The translations under genes and the position numbers were made by a program. This document shows, one piece after another, positions 1 to 8,444 of a stretch of 64,000 nt of DNA; the first letter of the stretch is position 1, and each line of letters opens with the position of its first letter. This DNA is from Nocardioides pocheonensis. Its GTDB lineage: Bacteria; Actinomycetota; Actinomycetes; Propionibacteriales; Nocardioidaceae. The notes below the pieces were generated by a model that saw nothing but the letters and a program-made list of their open reading frames with translations, made no database searches and had not been told where the DNA came from. Location of the stretch: the NCBI RefSeq assembly GCF_003725535.1, contig NZ_RJSF01000047.1:293381-357380 (forward strand), given 5' to 3'.

Positions 1-1660
1 GACCAGATATGGCGATGGTGGCCAGCGTCGCGACCTGCTCCTCGGAGAGAAGGTGTCCAAGCACCTCTCTCCGGGAGACTTCCTCGATCACGTCGAGAAC
101 AACCGTGGGCGCCCCTCGGTCCTCGCCACGGGCGAGTAGCCGATCCTCGGCAGCGAGGATCTCCTCAGAGGTCAAGGTGACCGAGTGCCGGGGACGAAAC
201 AGGCTGGTGCCGTCGGTGCGCCGGAAGATGCCCGGGCTGTGGGCCAGCTCGGGCGGGGTCAGCGCGATCGACAGGCGCTCGGCCTCCTCAACGATCGAAC
301 CCACCGCTCTCTCGCGATCCTCGACGGTCGCGAAGCGCCACTCCATCGTCTGCCGCGAGGCTTCGGCCCAGAGGTTCCAGTGCCGCCAGGAAGAGCGCTT
401 GACGCTCACCGCGCCTACCGTGGCACGGGCGACCTCGGCGACCGCCACGGGCGAGACATCATCAGCGCGAAGGAGACCCCGGGCGAGTCGACCGGAGTCT
501 GTGCGCGCACCCCGGGCGAGCAAGGCGCGCGCCCACGAGGTTGTTTGTTCGCCGAGCACCCTAGTAGCCCTGGCGCGCCAGCCGCCCGTGAGTTCGGCAA
601 GCGAGTGGATCTGCTTGGGCGGGCGGGTCACTCGAGTCGCCTGCGCCCGAAGCTTGATGACCGTCGCCGTGCTCGGGGGACGCCCGTGGTTGCGCTCGTA
701 CTCTTCGATGAGCTGGTCCTTCTCGACCTCGATCGCGCGCGAGCGACTGGAGAACTCGGCCACCAGATCCTCACCAACCCCGGTCAGCTCGAAGGCCAGG
801 TTCCGGTTCGCGCCTCGGGCCCGCCGCTCCCAATCCAGCCCGCAGGTTCGCGTGAGGATGTCGGCCAACACAGCGTTGTAGTGCTCCGACAGCGCGACGA
901 CCGAGCGGTACAACGACTGGCCGTCGAGCGTGCGCCACTTCCCGTCGTCGCTGGTCCGGACCCGGTTGGCGATCACGACATGGGTGTGGAGCTGCGGGTC
1001 GCCCAGCCGCGAGTCCCAGTGGTCGTACGCCGTCGCCGCCACGCCCCTGATCTTCTTGGTCAGCACCGCTCCCGCTCGGCCGTGGGCGCCCGCCCTCGTG
1101 ACCGCGACCTCTCGCTCCAGCATCGCGAGCACCTCGGCGACTGCCTCGTGGTGCGCCTCGACGAGGAGGGCCTGGGTTCCTGCGTCGGCGACGCCCCAGA
1201 GCACCGAGACCGATTTCGGGACGCTGAACGTGAAGTCGAAGCCGGCGACAGCCGTACGGGTCCCGATGCTCTGCTCGTCGGCCTCGATCTCGTCGACCGG
1301 GGCAGCAGGCTCTTCGTCGGTCAGGTGCGGGTTGAGGCTATGCGTGCGGTCCGCGACGCGATCGCCGACCTTCGCGAAGGACCGGTACGGCGTCCCCAGC
1401 TGGTCACCCGTTAGGGGGTCGCAGCCCATCCCGAGCAGGAGTTGGAGCTGCTTCTCCAGGACGACGCTGCCGACCGTGATCTCTCCGTGCCCGAACTCAC
1501 CGACGCCGGACCCCATCCAATAGCCGGGCGGCGTACCGGCCTCGGCGTAGTAGCGAGTCAGTGGCGTCGAGAGACTCCGGTTGCCGTCGCCAGCGACCAC
1601 GCTGCGCAGTAGGTACTGGTAGCCCTTTCCCGCCGACATCTTCCGCATCGACACGGTCAC
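1..1660 (-). CDS. MobF/TrwC-family conjugative relaxase (partial, C-terminus off the left edge)
   Basis: Relaxase that would nick the transferred strand at oriT and pilot it through the secretion channel. About 553 N-terminal codons are visible on the minus strand without a stop. The N-terminus has tyrosines in a GYQYLL context, followed by LTRYYAEAG and the SVPKSVSVLWG motif, typical of the TrwC relaxase domain. The metal-binding HUH histidines lie in QLHTHVV near residue 225. The helicase half expected of MobF proteins would lie outside the window. The start is GTG at 1660: it aligns with the ATG of copy 2 (27863) and has GAGGAGG nine bases upstream. It is divergent from the lipoprotein operon. 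This is the only apparently intact relaxase here. Confidence 0.92.
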   Translation of the reverse strand, partial: MTVSMRKMSAGKGYQYLLRSVVAGDGNRSLSTPLTRYYAEAGTPPGYWMGSGVGEFGHGEITVGSVVLEKQLQLLLGMGCDPLTGDQLGTPYRSFAKVGDRVADRTHSLNPHLTDEEPAAPVDEIEADEQSIGTRTAVAGFDFTFSVPKSVSVLWGVADAGTQALLVEAHHEAVAEVLAMLEREVAVTRAGAHGRAGAVLTKKIRGVAATAYDHWDSRLGDPQLHTHVVIANRVRTSDDGKWRTLDGQSLYRSVVALSEHYNAVLADILTRTCGLDWERRARGANRNLAFELTGVGEDLVAEFSSRSRAIEVEKDQLIEEYERNHGRPPSTATVIKLRAQATRVTRPPKQIHSLAELTGGWRARATRVLGEQTTSWARALLARGARTDSGRLARGLLRADDVSPVAVAEVARATVGAVSVKRSSWRHWNLWAEASRQTMEWRFATVEDRERAVGSIVEEAERLSIALTPPELAHSPGIFRRTDGTSLFRPRHSVTLTSEEILAAEDRLLARGEDRGAPTVVLDVIEEVSRREVLGHLLSEEQVATLATIAISG

Positions 1661-1661
1661 C

Positions 1662-1694
1662 GACGCACACCTCCTCGGCATGCAGGTGTGCGTC
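1662..1694. promoter_or_regulatory. Inverted repeat at the relaxase leader; candidate oriT or relaxase operator
   Basis: Perfect 11-bp inverted repeat: arms 1662-1672 (GACGCACACCT) and 1684-1694, with an 11-base spacer. It contains the relaxase ribosome-binding site. The core CACCT-N11-AGGTG, including the spacer sequence, is conserved in copy 2. TrwC-type oriT sites have an inverted repeat next to nic bound by the relaxase, which makes this a reasonable oriT candidate. Control of relaxase translation is the alternative. Confidence 0.5.
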
Positions 1695-1695
1695 C

Positions 1696-1721
1696 ACAAC
1701 CCCGGAAACCGACCGGGTTGT
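1696..1721. promoter_or_regulatory. Second inverted repeat in the relaxase-lipoprotein intergenic region
   Basis: Arms ACAACCC (1696-1702) and GGGTTGT (1715-1721) lie just beyond the relaxase-leader hairpin and run into a DnaA-box-like sequence at 1718-1726. Copy 2 has no matching hairpin. Possibly part of oriT or an operator. Confidence 0.3.
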
Positions 1722-1726
1722 CCACA
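1718..1726 (+). promoter_or_regulatory. DnaA-box-like sequence TTGTCCACA
   Basis: Exact match to the actinobacterial DnaA box TTGTCCACA in the relaxase-lipoprotein intergenic region. The same nonamer occurs at 22090-22098 and 57483-57491, also between genes. Confidence 0.4.
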
Positions 1727-1859
1727 GAACCCCCCTCGCGTTGCAAGACGTGTGGGGTTGACGGACGAGGGTGGAGTCCAGGTGGGAGCGACGGCGCACC
1801 TGGGGATCAGGACTTCCGGCGTCGAGGAGATGGGAGCAACGAGGTGAGGAAGGCCAGGG

Positions 1860-1886
1860 TTCGGAGTTCCGAAAGTGGCGTATGGT
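1860..1886 (+). promoter_or_regulatory. Palindrome with possible -10 element upstream of the copy 1 operon
   Basis: The palindrome TTCGGA-GT-TCCGAA (1860-1873) lies seven bases before TATGGT (1881-1886), a plausible -10 box, and about 60 bases before the lipoprotein start. The position would suit a repressor site over the promoter of the long operon. Copy 2 shows no equivalent, so support is weak. Confidence 0.3.
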
Positions 1887-1942
1887 TCAAGAGCGGCGTC
1901 CTCGTTGACCCCAACGGCGAGGCGTCGTCTGGTACTCGGACC

Positions 1943-2557
1943 ATGACCTACGTACGGCGAATCTCGGCGCTGGCGACCGCTCTCCTGCTGGCCGCCTTAG
2001 CGGGCTGTGCCGGCGGCGATGATCCGGCGGCGACCCAGAGCCCAACTCCGAGTTCGCCGGCCCCCACGACAGCCACCTCAACGCCGCCGACTGACAGCGA
2101 GAAAGCCTCAGCGGCGGCGTCCGCCGTCCTGCGTGAATACAACGACGTCGGCAACCAACTCCGGCAGGACCCGAGCCAGCCGCTGAGCCGCCTCCAATCG
2201 GTGGCGACCAGCACCGAGCTTGCGGCACAGCGGAACCTCCTGCGGAACGAGCGCAAACGGGGACTCCACCAGGTTGGCGACACGAAGATCGCCGTACTGA
2301 AGGTCGAGTCCGTCAACCTCGACAACTCAGACCCGAGCACGGGGAAAGTCCCGACCGTTCAAGTCGACGTCTGTTTCGATGTGAGCAACGTCGATGTAGT
2401 CAACGCGAACGGCGAGTCGATCATCAGTCCCGACCGGCCTGACACGAGTTGGATCCAGTTCCTCGTCTCGAACTACCGGTGGGACAAGGATCCCGATCGC
2501 GCGTGGCGTGTTGCCTCCAGCCAGGACCTTAAGCGCAAGCCATGCGACGCCTCGTAG
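1943..2557 (+). CDS. Secreted lipoprotein opening the transfer operon (copy 1)
   Basis: 204 residues. Basic N-terminus, hydrophobic stretch and lipobox LAGC near residue 22, followed by a Ser/Thr/Pro-rich linker: a lipoprotein held on the outer face of the membrane. The mature part has a conserved pattern around CFDVSNVDV and WRVASSQDL, shared with copy 2. No enzymatic motif is visible and I cannot name a family. The start at 1943 gives the signal peptide; longer in-frame starts would bury it. There is no strong ribosome-binding site. It overlaps the next gene by 16 bp. As the first gene after the divergent relaxase it may have a surface role in mating-pair formation or exclusion, which is inference. 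Confidence 0.75.
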   Translation: MTYVRRISALATALLLAALAGCAGGDDPAATQSPTPSSPAPTTATSTPPTDSEKASAAASAVLREYNDVGNQLRQDPSQPLSRLQSVATSTELAAQRNLLRNERKRGLHQVGDTKIAVLKVESVNLDNSDPSTGKVPTVQVDVCFDVSNVDVVNANGESIISPDRPDTSWIQFLVSNYRWDKDPDRAWRVASSQDLKRKPCDAS

Positions 2558-3501
2558 CTCGTGCTCTGTCCATCTCACTCGCGACCGCGGGCCTCGTCGC
2601 CTTTGTCCATGGGCCGACGTACGCCGACACCGTCTGTCAGCGCACCGACCCCGCGACTGGCATCTGCCTGATCACGGTCGAGGTGCCTGGCAACCCGGGT
2701 GAGCCCGGCACCCCTGGCGATGGCGGTCCCAAGGACACCGGGACAGGCAGCGCCTGCTGGTGGGACGGCAGCGCCCAGGGCATCTCGAAGCCTCCACCGG
2801 GTCCGGTCCCCTGCAGTTCGCCGGACGGCTACTGGTCAAACGGGTATCGGTGCTACATCTCGCTGGCCAAGCCACAGCCGCCGGCCGGCGATCCGAACTG
2901 GCAAGGGCACGAGCCTGGCGACGGTGCGGTCTACAACTGCTATCAGCCTCAAACCGGGATCCTGGTCTTGATCTGGTCGCCAGATCCGCCGCCGAACTCC
3001 GGCCAAGGGCCGACGCCTCGCGACGTGGCGCAGCTCGCCATCAAGCAGATGGCCCTGCGGGCGATCGACATCGGCATCACGCCGAGCCCGGGAGCCGACA
3101 GCATCGGCATCGTGGGCATGCCCGTTTGGATGTGGGCGGCGAACCCCGACGCTCACACCGTGGGGCCGACGACGGCTTCGGCGACGGCCGGCGGCATCAC
3201 GGTCAGCGCGACCGCTCGGATCCAGCGGATCACCTGGGACATGGGTGACGGCCACACCGTCATCTGCAACACCGCCGGCACGCCGTACAAGGCGTCGTAC
3301 GGGAACAAGAAGTCCCCGGACTGCGGGCACGTCTACACAACGTCCAGCTCGTCGAAGCCTGACCAGAAGTTCACGGTCACGGCGACATCGGACTGGGTGA
3401 TCACGTGGGCAGGCGCAGGACAGACGGGGACCATCCGGCTGAGCGGGCTCACCCGCTCGGTCCAGATCGCAGTTGGGGAAGCGCAGGTGCTCGTGCAGTA
3501 A
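2542..3501 (+). CDS. Secreted PKD-like protein (copy 1)
   Basis: 319 residues with a clear signal peptide (cleavage probably after PTYADT, near residue 28). A Gly/Pro-rich region follows, then a conserved middle (YWSNGY, WQGHEPGDG, NCYQPQT) and a C-terminal PKD-like domain recognised by WDMGDGH and TSDWVITWAG. Several paired cysteines suit an exported protein. PKD domains are surface adhesion or scaffold folds. In this position the protein is probably an extracellular part of the pilus or transfer machine. The gene overlaps the lipoprotein stop by 16 bp, so translation is probably coupled. Copy 2 has the same length (319). Confidence 0.75.
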   Translation: MRRLVARALSISLATAGLVAFVHGPTYADTVCQRTDPATGICLITVEVPGNPGEPGTPGDGGPKDTGTGSACWWDGSAQGISKPPPGPVPCSSPDGYWSNGYRCYISLAKPQPPAGDPNWQGHEPGDGAVYNCYQPQTGILVLIWSPDPPPNSGQGPTPRDVAQLAIKQMALRAIDIGITPSPGADSIGIVGMPVWMWAANPDAHTVGPTTASATAGGITVSATARIQRITWDMGDGHTVICNTAGTPYKASYGNKKSPDCGHVYTTSSSSKPDQKFTVTATSDWVITWAGAGQTGTIRLSGLTRSVQIAVGEAQVLVQ

Positions 3502-3526
3502 CTCGAGCACAAGGAGGGCAGTCAGC

Positions 3527-4201
3527 GTGCGCAGTACAGCCACCCGAGACGACAGGACACTCGACCAGGAGTCAGGTCCCGCCGCGACTCAACTTGTGCC
3601 ACCACCGAAGCTCCGGCGTCGCCCGGCCTTGGTCGGCGCCGCACTTGTCGCCATCTGTCTCGGTGCGCTGCTTGCGGCTTGGGCTTGGACCGCGACCACG
3701 AACACCGAGGAGGTCCTCGTCGCGCGGCAGACGATCGAGCGCGGCGCGGTCATCCAGTCCGGGGATCTCGCCCGTGTGCGGGTCAGCGTGGACCCGGCGC
3801 TCCACCCGGTGCCGGCCAGCCAGATCGACGACATCGTCGGTCAACGGGCCGCGGTAGATGTGGCAGCGGGCGCGATGCTCACTCCGGACTCCTTCACCTC
3901 AACCGTGGTTCCGGCGGGCAACAACTCGATCGTCGGCGTCGCGCTGACCCCCGCACAGGTCCCCGGCCTCGACCTCGCGCCCGGCGACCACGTCAGAGTC
4001 GTGGTCACCCCCGCACAAGGTGCAGGGCCTCCCGCGGGTGCGCCGCCAGTCAGCGATGCCGAGGTCGCCGGCGTCCATGTCGATGGCGAGACCGGTCAGC
4101 TCATCGTCGACCTGCTCGTTCCCCACGCCGACGCCGCCGTCCTGGCCGCTCGCGCGGCGACCGGCAACGTGGCCTTGGTCCTCGACTCGCGGGAGCGTTG
4201 A
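3527..4201 (+). CDS. SAF-domain protein, CpaB/RcpC-like pilus assembly protein (copy 1)
   Basis: 224 residues. A cytoplasmic N-terminus is followed by one membrane helix (about residues 30-52, ending AAWAWTATT), then a SAF domain (VLVARQTIERGAVIQSGDLARVRV) and a C-terminal region with VVVTPAQG. CpaB/RcpC proteins work in the periplasm or at the wall in Tad pilus assembly. The GTG start at 3527 lies behind AAGGAGGG and aligns with the ATG of copy 2. The TGA overlaps the ATG of the CpaE-like gene by one base, linking it to the tad cluster. Confidence 0.82.
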   Translation: MRSTATRDDRTLDQESGPAATQLVPPPKLRRRPALVGAALVAICLGALLAAWAWTATTNTEEVLVARQTIERGAVIQSGDLARVRVSVDPALHPVPASQIDDIVGQRAAVDVAAGAMLTPDSFTSTVVPAGNNSIVGVALTPAQVPGLDLAPGDHVRVVVTPAQGAGPPAGAPPVSDAEVAGVHVDGETGQLIVDLLVPHADAAVLAARAATGNVALVLDSRER

Positions 4202-4968
4202 TGGCCGTCATCGCCCTCACCTCTGCCTCGGGCTCGCCCGGGGTAACAACAACGGCGATCGGCCTCGCGCTTCACTGGCCCCGGCCGGTGCTGCTGGTCG
4301 AGGCCGACCCGACCGGCGCCTCCGGATTGCTGGCCGGCTACTTCCGCGGCACCCGCGAGTACGTGGCCGGGCTGATCGAGCTGGCCTTGACGTCGAGCAG
4401 CATCCACGACGGGCTTGCCGAGGTAGCCCAACGGATCGATGGCACGCACGTTTCGTTCGTGGCCGGGACTCGGTCACACACCCAGGCGCCCGCCCTCCGG
4501 GACCTGTGGCGCCCGCTCGCCGACGAGCTTGCCGACCTGGAGGCCACCGGCCAGGACGTGATCGTCGATGCGGGACGGCTCGGACTCGTTGGCTCGCCAG
4601 AGCCGCTGCTCGCGGACGCCGACCTCACGCTGATCGTCACCCGGATGACCCTTCCGGCTCTCGCCGGGGTCCGCTCGTGGGCCGACTCCGTGCAGCGCGG
4701 CACCTTCGACTGGCGGCAGCCCGGAGTGCTGGTCGTCGGCGACGGCCAGCCCTACAGCAGCCGCGAGGTCGCCGGAGTCCTCGGTCTGCCCGTGGTGGCC
4801 ACGCTCGCCGACGACCCGGAGTCCGCGGCTGTCTTCTCCCGGGGTGCCGCGCCTTGCCAGAAGTTCGAGACCGGGCCGCTCGCCCGTGGGCTACAAGCCG
4901 CGATCGCCGCGATCCACTCGACCGTGTCGCACCACCGCGGCCAACTCCTGGAAGGAGCCCGCTCGTGA
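4201..4968 (+). CDS. CpaE-like MinD/ParA-family protein with degenerate P-loop (copy 1)
   Basis: 255 residues resembling the MinD/ParA fold of CpaE, which places Tad pilus machinery in the cell. The N-terminal loop reads ASGSPGVTTT, so the signature lysine of the deviant Walker A motif (KGGxGKT) is missing. The following VLLVEADPTG matches the usual post-P-loop strand, and VIVDAGRLG the Walker B strand. Copy 2 shows the same loss, so nucleotide hydrolysis may be impaired in the family. ATG at 4201 overlaps the preceding stop (TGATG), and the 3' end overlaps tadA by GTGA. Confidence 0.8.
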   Translation: MAVIALTSASGSPGVTTTAIGLALHWPRPVLLVEADPTGASGLLAGYFRGTREYVAGLIELALTSSSIHDGLAEVAQRIDGTHVSFVAGTRSHTQAPALRDLWRPLADELADLEATGQDVIVDAGRLGLVGSPEPLLADADLTLIVTRMTLPALAGVRSWADSVQRGTFDWRQPGVLVVGDGQPYSSREVAGVLGLPVVATLADDPESAAVFSRGAAPCQKFETGPLARGLQAAIAAIHSTVSHHRGQLLEGARS

Positions 4969-6455
4969 CGAGCGATCGACTCGACCAGGCATCGAACTGG
5001 GCATCGGACCTGACCGCCCTGCCGCTGTTCGCCCAGCCGGTGCCGACGAACGGGAATCGGCCTCCCGCCCCAGGGCGGGTGCGGCTGAATGGCGCGAGCC
5101 GACACCTGCCTGCGACGCCGTTGGACTGGTCGATAGTCGCCTCGTTGCGGGCTCAGGCATCCGAGCAGCTCAGCCAGGCGGTGGCCGCCGACCGGGCCCG
5201 CCTCGACAGGTTCGCGCAGGAAGAGCTCGGTCTCTCGATCGTGATGGACCTGATCGAGGCCGCCATGGCCGAGCGGGTCAACACCGGCAGCGCAGCGTGG
5301 TCGCCGGCGGAGCAGGACGCACTCGCCCGGGCGGTCTTCGACGCGCTCTTTCGTCTCGGGCGACTCCAACCCCTGGTCGATGACGACGAGGTGGAGAACA
5401 TCATCATCTCCGGCCACGACACGGTCCTGCTCGAACTCATCGACGGTTCGTTGGTCGACGGCCCGCCCGTGGCCGACTCCGATGAGGAACTGATCGACTT
5501 CCTGGTCTTCCTCGCCTCACGCAGCGAGGTCAACGCTCGCGGCTTCTCCGAGGCACAACCGCGCCTGCATCTTCGTCTCGACGGAGGTGCTCGCCTCGCC
5601 GCCGCGGCGTGGGTCACCCCCCGACCGTCGGTCGTGATCCGGCGTCACCGGCTGCTGGAGGTCACCCTGGATGACCTGGTCGACCGGGAGATGCTCACTT
5701 CGGTCGCGGCGTCGTTCCTGCGGGCCGCGGTACGGGCTCGCAAGAGCATCGTGGTCGCGGGCTGCCAGGGCGCGGGCAAGACAACCCTGGTCCGGGCGCT
5801 GTGCGCAGAGATCGACCCGATGGAGGCGATCGGCACCTTCGAGACCGAGTACGAGCTGCATCTCCACGAGCTGAAACGGCACCGGATCGTCCACGCATGG
5901 GAGGCACGCCCCGGCTCCGGCGAGCGAGGGCTGGGTGGTCGCCAGGCCGGCGAGTTCACGCTGGATGAAGCCCTCGTGGACTCCTTCCGATTCAACCTCT
6001 CCCGCCAGATCGTCGGCGAGGTTCGCGGCAAAGAGATCTGGGCGATGATCAAGGCAATGGAGTCGGGCACCGGCTCGATCTCCACGACGCACGCTTCCGA
6101 CGCCGTGGCCGCGGTTCGCAAGCTCGTCACGTGCGCGATGGAAGCCGGGCCGCATGTCACCCACGAGCTCGCCACCAGCAAGCTGGCCGCCACCGTCGAC
6201 CTGATCGTCCAACTCGACCTGCGCACGACCACCGTCAACGGCGTCTCTCACCGGCGACGGTGGGTCACCGAGATCATCGCTCTGGCCCCGGGCGAGCGGG
6301 AGACGGGCTACGCCACGACCCATGTCTTCAGCTCCAGCCCGGACAACACGGCCGGAACGGCGGTTCCGGCGGTCCTTCCCGACGAGTACCGCCAGCTCAC
6401 GACATACGGCTTCGACCTACCGGGCTACCTCATGGAGCAGGGCGTGCCGTCGTGA
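4965..6455 (+). CDS. tadA: TadA/CpaF-type secretion ATPase (copy 1)
   Basis: 496 residues. Hexameric secretion ATPase of the VirB11/TadA superfamily that powers Tad pilus assembly. Visible motifs: Walker A GCQGAGKTT (about 266-274), Asp-box region FETEYELHLHELKR, Walker B-like QIVGEVRGKEIWAMIKAMESG and the His-box GSISTTHASDA. The GTG start at 4965 overlaps the preceding stop (GTGA). A much longer open frame upstream is only the shadow of the previous gene. No separate VirB11 was found in the module, so this ATPase may serve pilus and channel both. Confidence 0.93.
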   Translation: MTSDRLDQASNWASDLTALPLFAQPVPTNGNRPPAPGRVRLNGASRHLPATPLDWSIVASLRAQASEQLSQAVAADRARLDRFAQEELGLSIVMDLIEAAMAERVNTGSAAWSPAEQDALARAVFDALFRLGRLQPLVDDDEVENIIISGHDTVLLELIDGSLVDGPPVADSDEELIDFLVFLASRSEVNARGFSEAQPRLHLRLDGGARLAAAAWVTPRPSVVIRRHRLLEVTLDDLVDREMLTSVAASFLRAAVRARKSIVVAGCQGAGKTTLVRALCAEIDPMEAIGTFETEYELHLHELKRHRIVHAWEARPGSGERGLGGRQAGEFTLDEALVDSFRFNLSRQIVGEVRGKEIWAMIKAMESGTGSISTTHASDAVAAVRKLVTCAMEAGPHVTHELATSKLAATVDLIVQLDLRTTTVNGVSHRRRWVTEIIALAPGERETGYATTHVFSSSPDNTAGTAVPAVLPDEYRQLTTYGFDLPGYLMEQGVPS

Positions 6456-7315
6456 TCGCCCTCGTCCCAGCGCTGGCCGGCGCGCTGATCGTGGCCGGCA
6501 TCATCGGCGTGGTCATCGGCCTGCGTCCCACGCCGGTTCGTCCCGCGCCCTCTTCGTCCCGCCGCCCGGGTCGGCTACCGAAGCTCGACCGCACCACCCG
6601 AACCCTGCTGCTCGTCGGCTTCGCTGGTGGCGTGGTCGCCTGGCTCCTGACCGGCTGGCTGCTGGCCATCGTCGCAGCGCCGGTCGCCGCGGTCGGGCTA
6701 CCGAAACTGCTGTCCTCGGGCTCGGCCGCGATCCGGATCGAGCGGCTCGAAGCCATGGAGGAATGGACCCGGTCCCTCTCCGGGGTCCTCACCGTCGGAG
6801 TCGGGCTGGAACAGGCGCTGGTGGCCACCCTGCGCTCAGCCCCGACGGCCATTGCTCCCGAGGTGACCCGACTCATGGCTCGACTTCGCGCCCGGTGGGC
6901 CACCGAAGATGCGGTGCGCGCGTTCGCCGATGAACTCGACGACTCGACCGGCGACCTGATCGCGGCGAACCTGATCCTCGGGGCTCGCCGGCGCGGAGCA
7001 GGGTTGGCCAGCGTCCTTGAAGGCCTCGCAGAATCCGTGGCCGCCGACGTACGGGCACGCCGCCAGGTCGAAGCCGACCGCGCCAAGCCACGGGCAACGG
7101 CCCGTTGGGTCACCCTCATCAGCACGGGGGTACTCCTGATCCTGGCCCTGTCGGGCACCTACGTGGCGCCATATAAGAGTCCGTTCGGCCAGGTCGTGCT
7201 GGTCGTCCTGCTTGCGGCCTACGTCTCGACGCTTCTGTGGATGAAGCACATGGCGATGGGCCGCAGCCTGCCGCGCTTCTTGGACGCCCGTGCGACAACC
7301 GGGGGTGCAGGGTGA
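6452..7315 (+). CDS. tadB: TadB-like pilus platform membrane protein (copy 1)
   Basis: 287 residues. Type II secretion F (T2SSF) family. Membrane helices lie at the N-terminus (ALVPALAGALIVAGIIGVVI), around residues 55-90 and at the C-terminus (two helices after TARWVTL). The cytoplasmic T2SSF core is seen in EWTRSLSGVLTVGVGLEQAL and LILGARRRGAGLASVLEGLAE (quoted in part). TadB and TadC form the inner-membrane platform on which TadA acts. The GTG at 6452 overlaps the tadA stop. Confidence 0.88.
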   Translation: MIALVPALAGALIVAGIIGVVIGLRPTPVRPAPSSSRRPGRLPKLDRTTRTLLLVGFAGGVVAWLLTGWLLAIVAAPVAAVGLPKLLSSGSAAIRIERLEAMEEWTRSLSGVLTVGVGLEQALVATLRSAPTAIAPEVTRLMARLRARWATEDAVRAFADELDDSTGDLIAANLILGARRRGAGLASVLEGLAESVAADVRARRQVEADRAKPRATARWVTLISTGVLLILALSGTYVAPYKSPFGQVVLVVLLAAYVSTLLWMKHMAMGRSLPRFLDARATTGGAG

Positions 7316-8214
7316 CCACCGGACTGCAACTCGCGCTCGCCGCAGGCGCGCTCCTGGCGCTTGGCCTGGTCCTCCTGGTGGCCCGGCTGATGCCTGCGGA
7401 GCCCGATCTCGCCGATGCGCTGAACCGGCTGACACCCTCCCGGGGGCACGCCGCCGCAGCCGACCCCGGCGCGACCACCGGCAAGGAGCGCATCGGCGTG
7501 TGGGCGATGCGGGCGCTCCCGTCCGCGCTGTGGGTGCGGACGCCGAAGCGGGAGCTGGCGCTGTTGCGCATCCCGCTGGCCCGGTTCTACGGCGACAAGA
7601 TCACCTTCGCCTTCCTCGGGCTCCTGATCCCGCCACTCCTCGCGTTCTTCTTCGACGTGATCGGCCTGGGCTTCCCGATCGGCATACCCGCGATGGCCTC
7701 AGTGGGGCTGGCGTGCGTCATGTTCTTCCTGCCGAACTACAACGCGGTCGACGACGCGAGGCGGGCCCGCCTCGAGTTCAGCCGCGCGCTCGGCGCTTAC
7801 ATCGACCTCGTCGCGTTGGAGCGCAACAGCGGCATCGGCGTCCGGCAGGCCATGGAATCGGCGGCCGAGGTCGGCGACTCCTGGGTCTTCACCCGGCTCT
7901 CCGAAGAGCTGAGCCGGTCACGTTGGTCGGGGCTGCCGCCCTGGGACGCCCTGCACGCCCTCTCCGAGGAACTGGGGCTTCCCGAGCTCGACGACTTCGC
8001 CGACATCATGCGGCTCTCCGGCGAGGAAGGCGCCGCGGTCTACAAGACCCTGCGCGCCCGCTCCGCGGCGATGCGCGCGGCGATGCTCAACGACGAGATA
8101 GCCGAGGCCAACGCGATCGGCGAACGGATGACCATCCCCGGGTCGCTCCTGGGCGTGATCTTCATGGCCCTCCTCGTCGCCCCGTCTCTGCTCCGGATGT
8201 TCAGCAACACCTGA
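7312..8214 (+). CDS. tadC: TadC-like pilus platform membrane protein (copy 1)
   Basis: 300 residues, second T2SSF-family platform protein. Helices lie at the N-terminus (about 5-25), the middle (about 98-142) and the C-terminus (GSLLGVIFMALLVAPSLL). The conserved core includes RARLEFSRALGAYIDLVALE and DDFADIMRLSGEEGA. GTG at 7312 overlaps the tadB stop (GTGA). A 32-bp gap with a fresh ribosome-binding site separates it from the pilin gene. Confidence 0.88.
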   Translation: MTTGLQLALAAGALLALGLVLLVARLMPAEPDLADALNRLTPSRGHAAAADPGATTGKERIGVWAMRALPSALWVRTPKRELALLRIPLARFYGDKITFAFLGLLIPPLLAFFFDVIGLGFPIGIPAMASVGLACVMFFLPNYNAVDDARRARLEFSRALGAYIDLVALERNSGIGVRQAMESAAEVGDSWVFTRLSEELSRSRWSGLPPWDALHALSEELGLPELDDFADIMRLSGEEGAAVYKTLRARSAAMRAAMLNDEIAEANAIGERMTIPGSLLGVIFMALLVAPSLLRMFSNT

Positions 8215-8246
8215 CCTCCGGGACCCGCACACAGGAAGGAACACCG

Positions 8247-8444
8247 ATGAACCCACTGGACCGAATGGCTGGGGCGCTCATCGCGCTCATGCTCGCCTTG
8301 GAGACCCGGATCTATCGGCGCGACGAGCGGGGCTCGGTCACCACCGAGCACGTGCTCTGGGCGGTCGCCGTGATCGCCATCGTCGGGATCGTCGTCGCGG
8401 CGGTGAAGGCATATGTCGAGCTGCAGGCCGGGAAGATCAAGTAG
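8247..8444 (+). CDS. flp: Flp-type prepilin candidate (copy 1)
   Basis: 65 residues. DERG precedes SVTTEHVLWAVAVIAIVGIV, a single hydrophobic helix. Glutamate at +5 after the glycine (G/SVTTE) is the hallmark of type IV prepilins. The small size and single helix fit a Flp major pilin. GGAAGGA lies six bases before the ATG, a stronger site than its neighbours have, as expected for an abundant subunit. The gene overlaps the following tadE by 32 bp. Confidence 0.75.
   Translation: MNPLDRMAGALIALMLALETRIYRRDERGSVTTEHVLWAVAVIAIVGIVVAAVKAYVELQAGKIK

Noticed and set aside
9..1799. Long open frames on the plus strand at the left edge
   Set aside because: They are shadows of the minus-strand relaxase, whose motifs and match to copy 2 are clear.
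4020..4964. N-terminal extension giving an 811-residue TadA
   Set aside because: The extra part is an out-of-frame reading of the CpaE-like gene; GTG 4965 overlaps the previous stop and matches copy 2.
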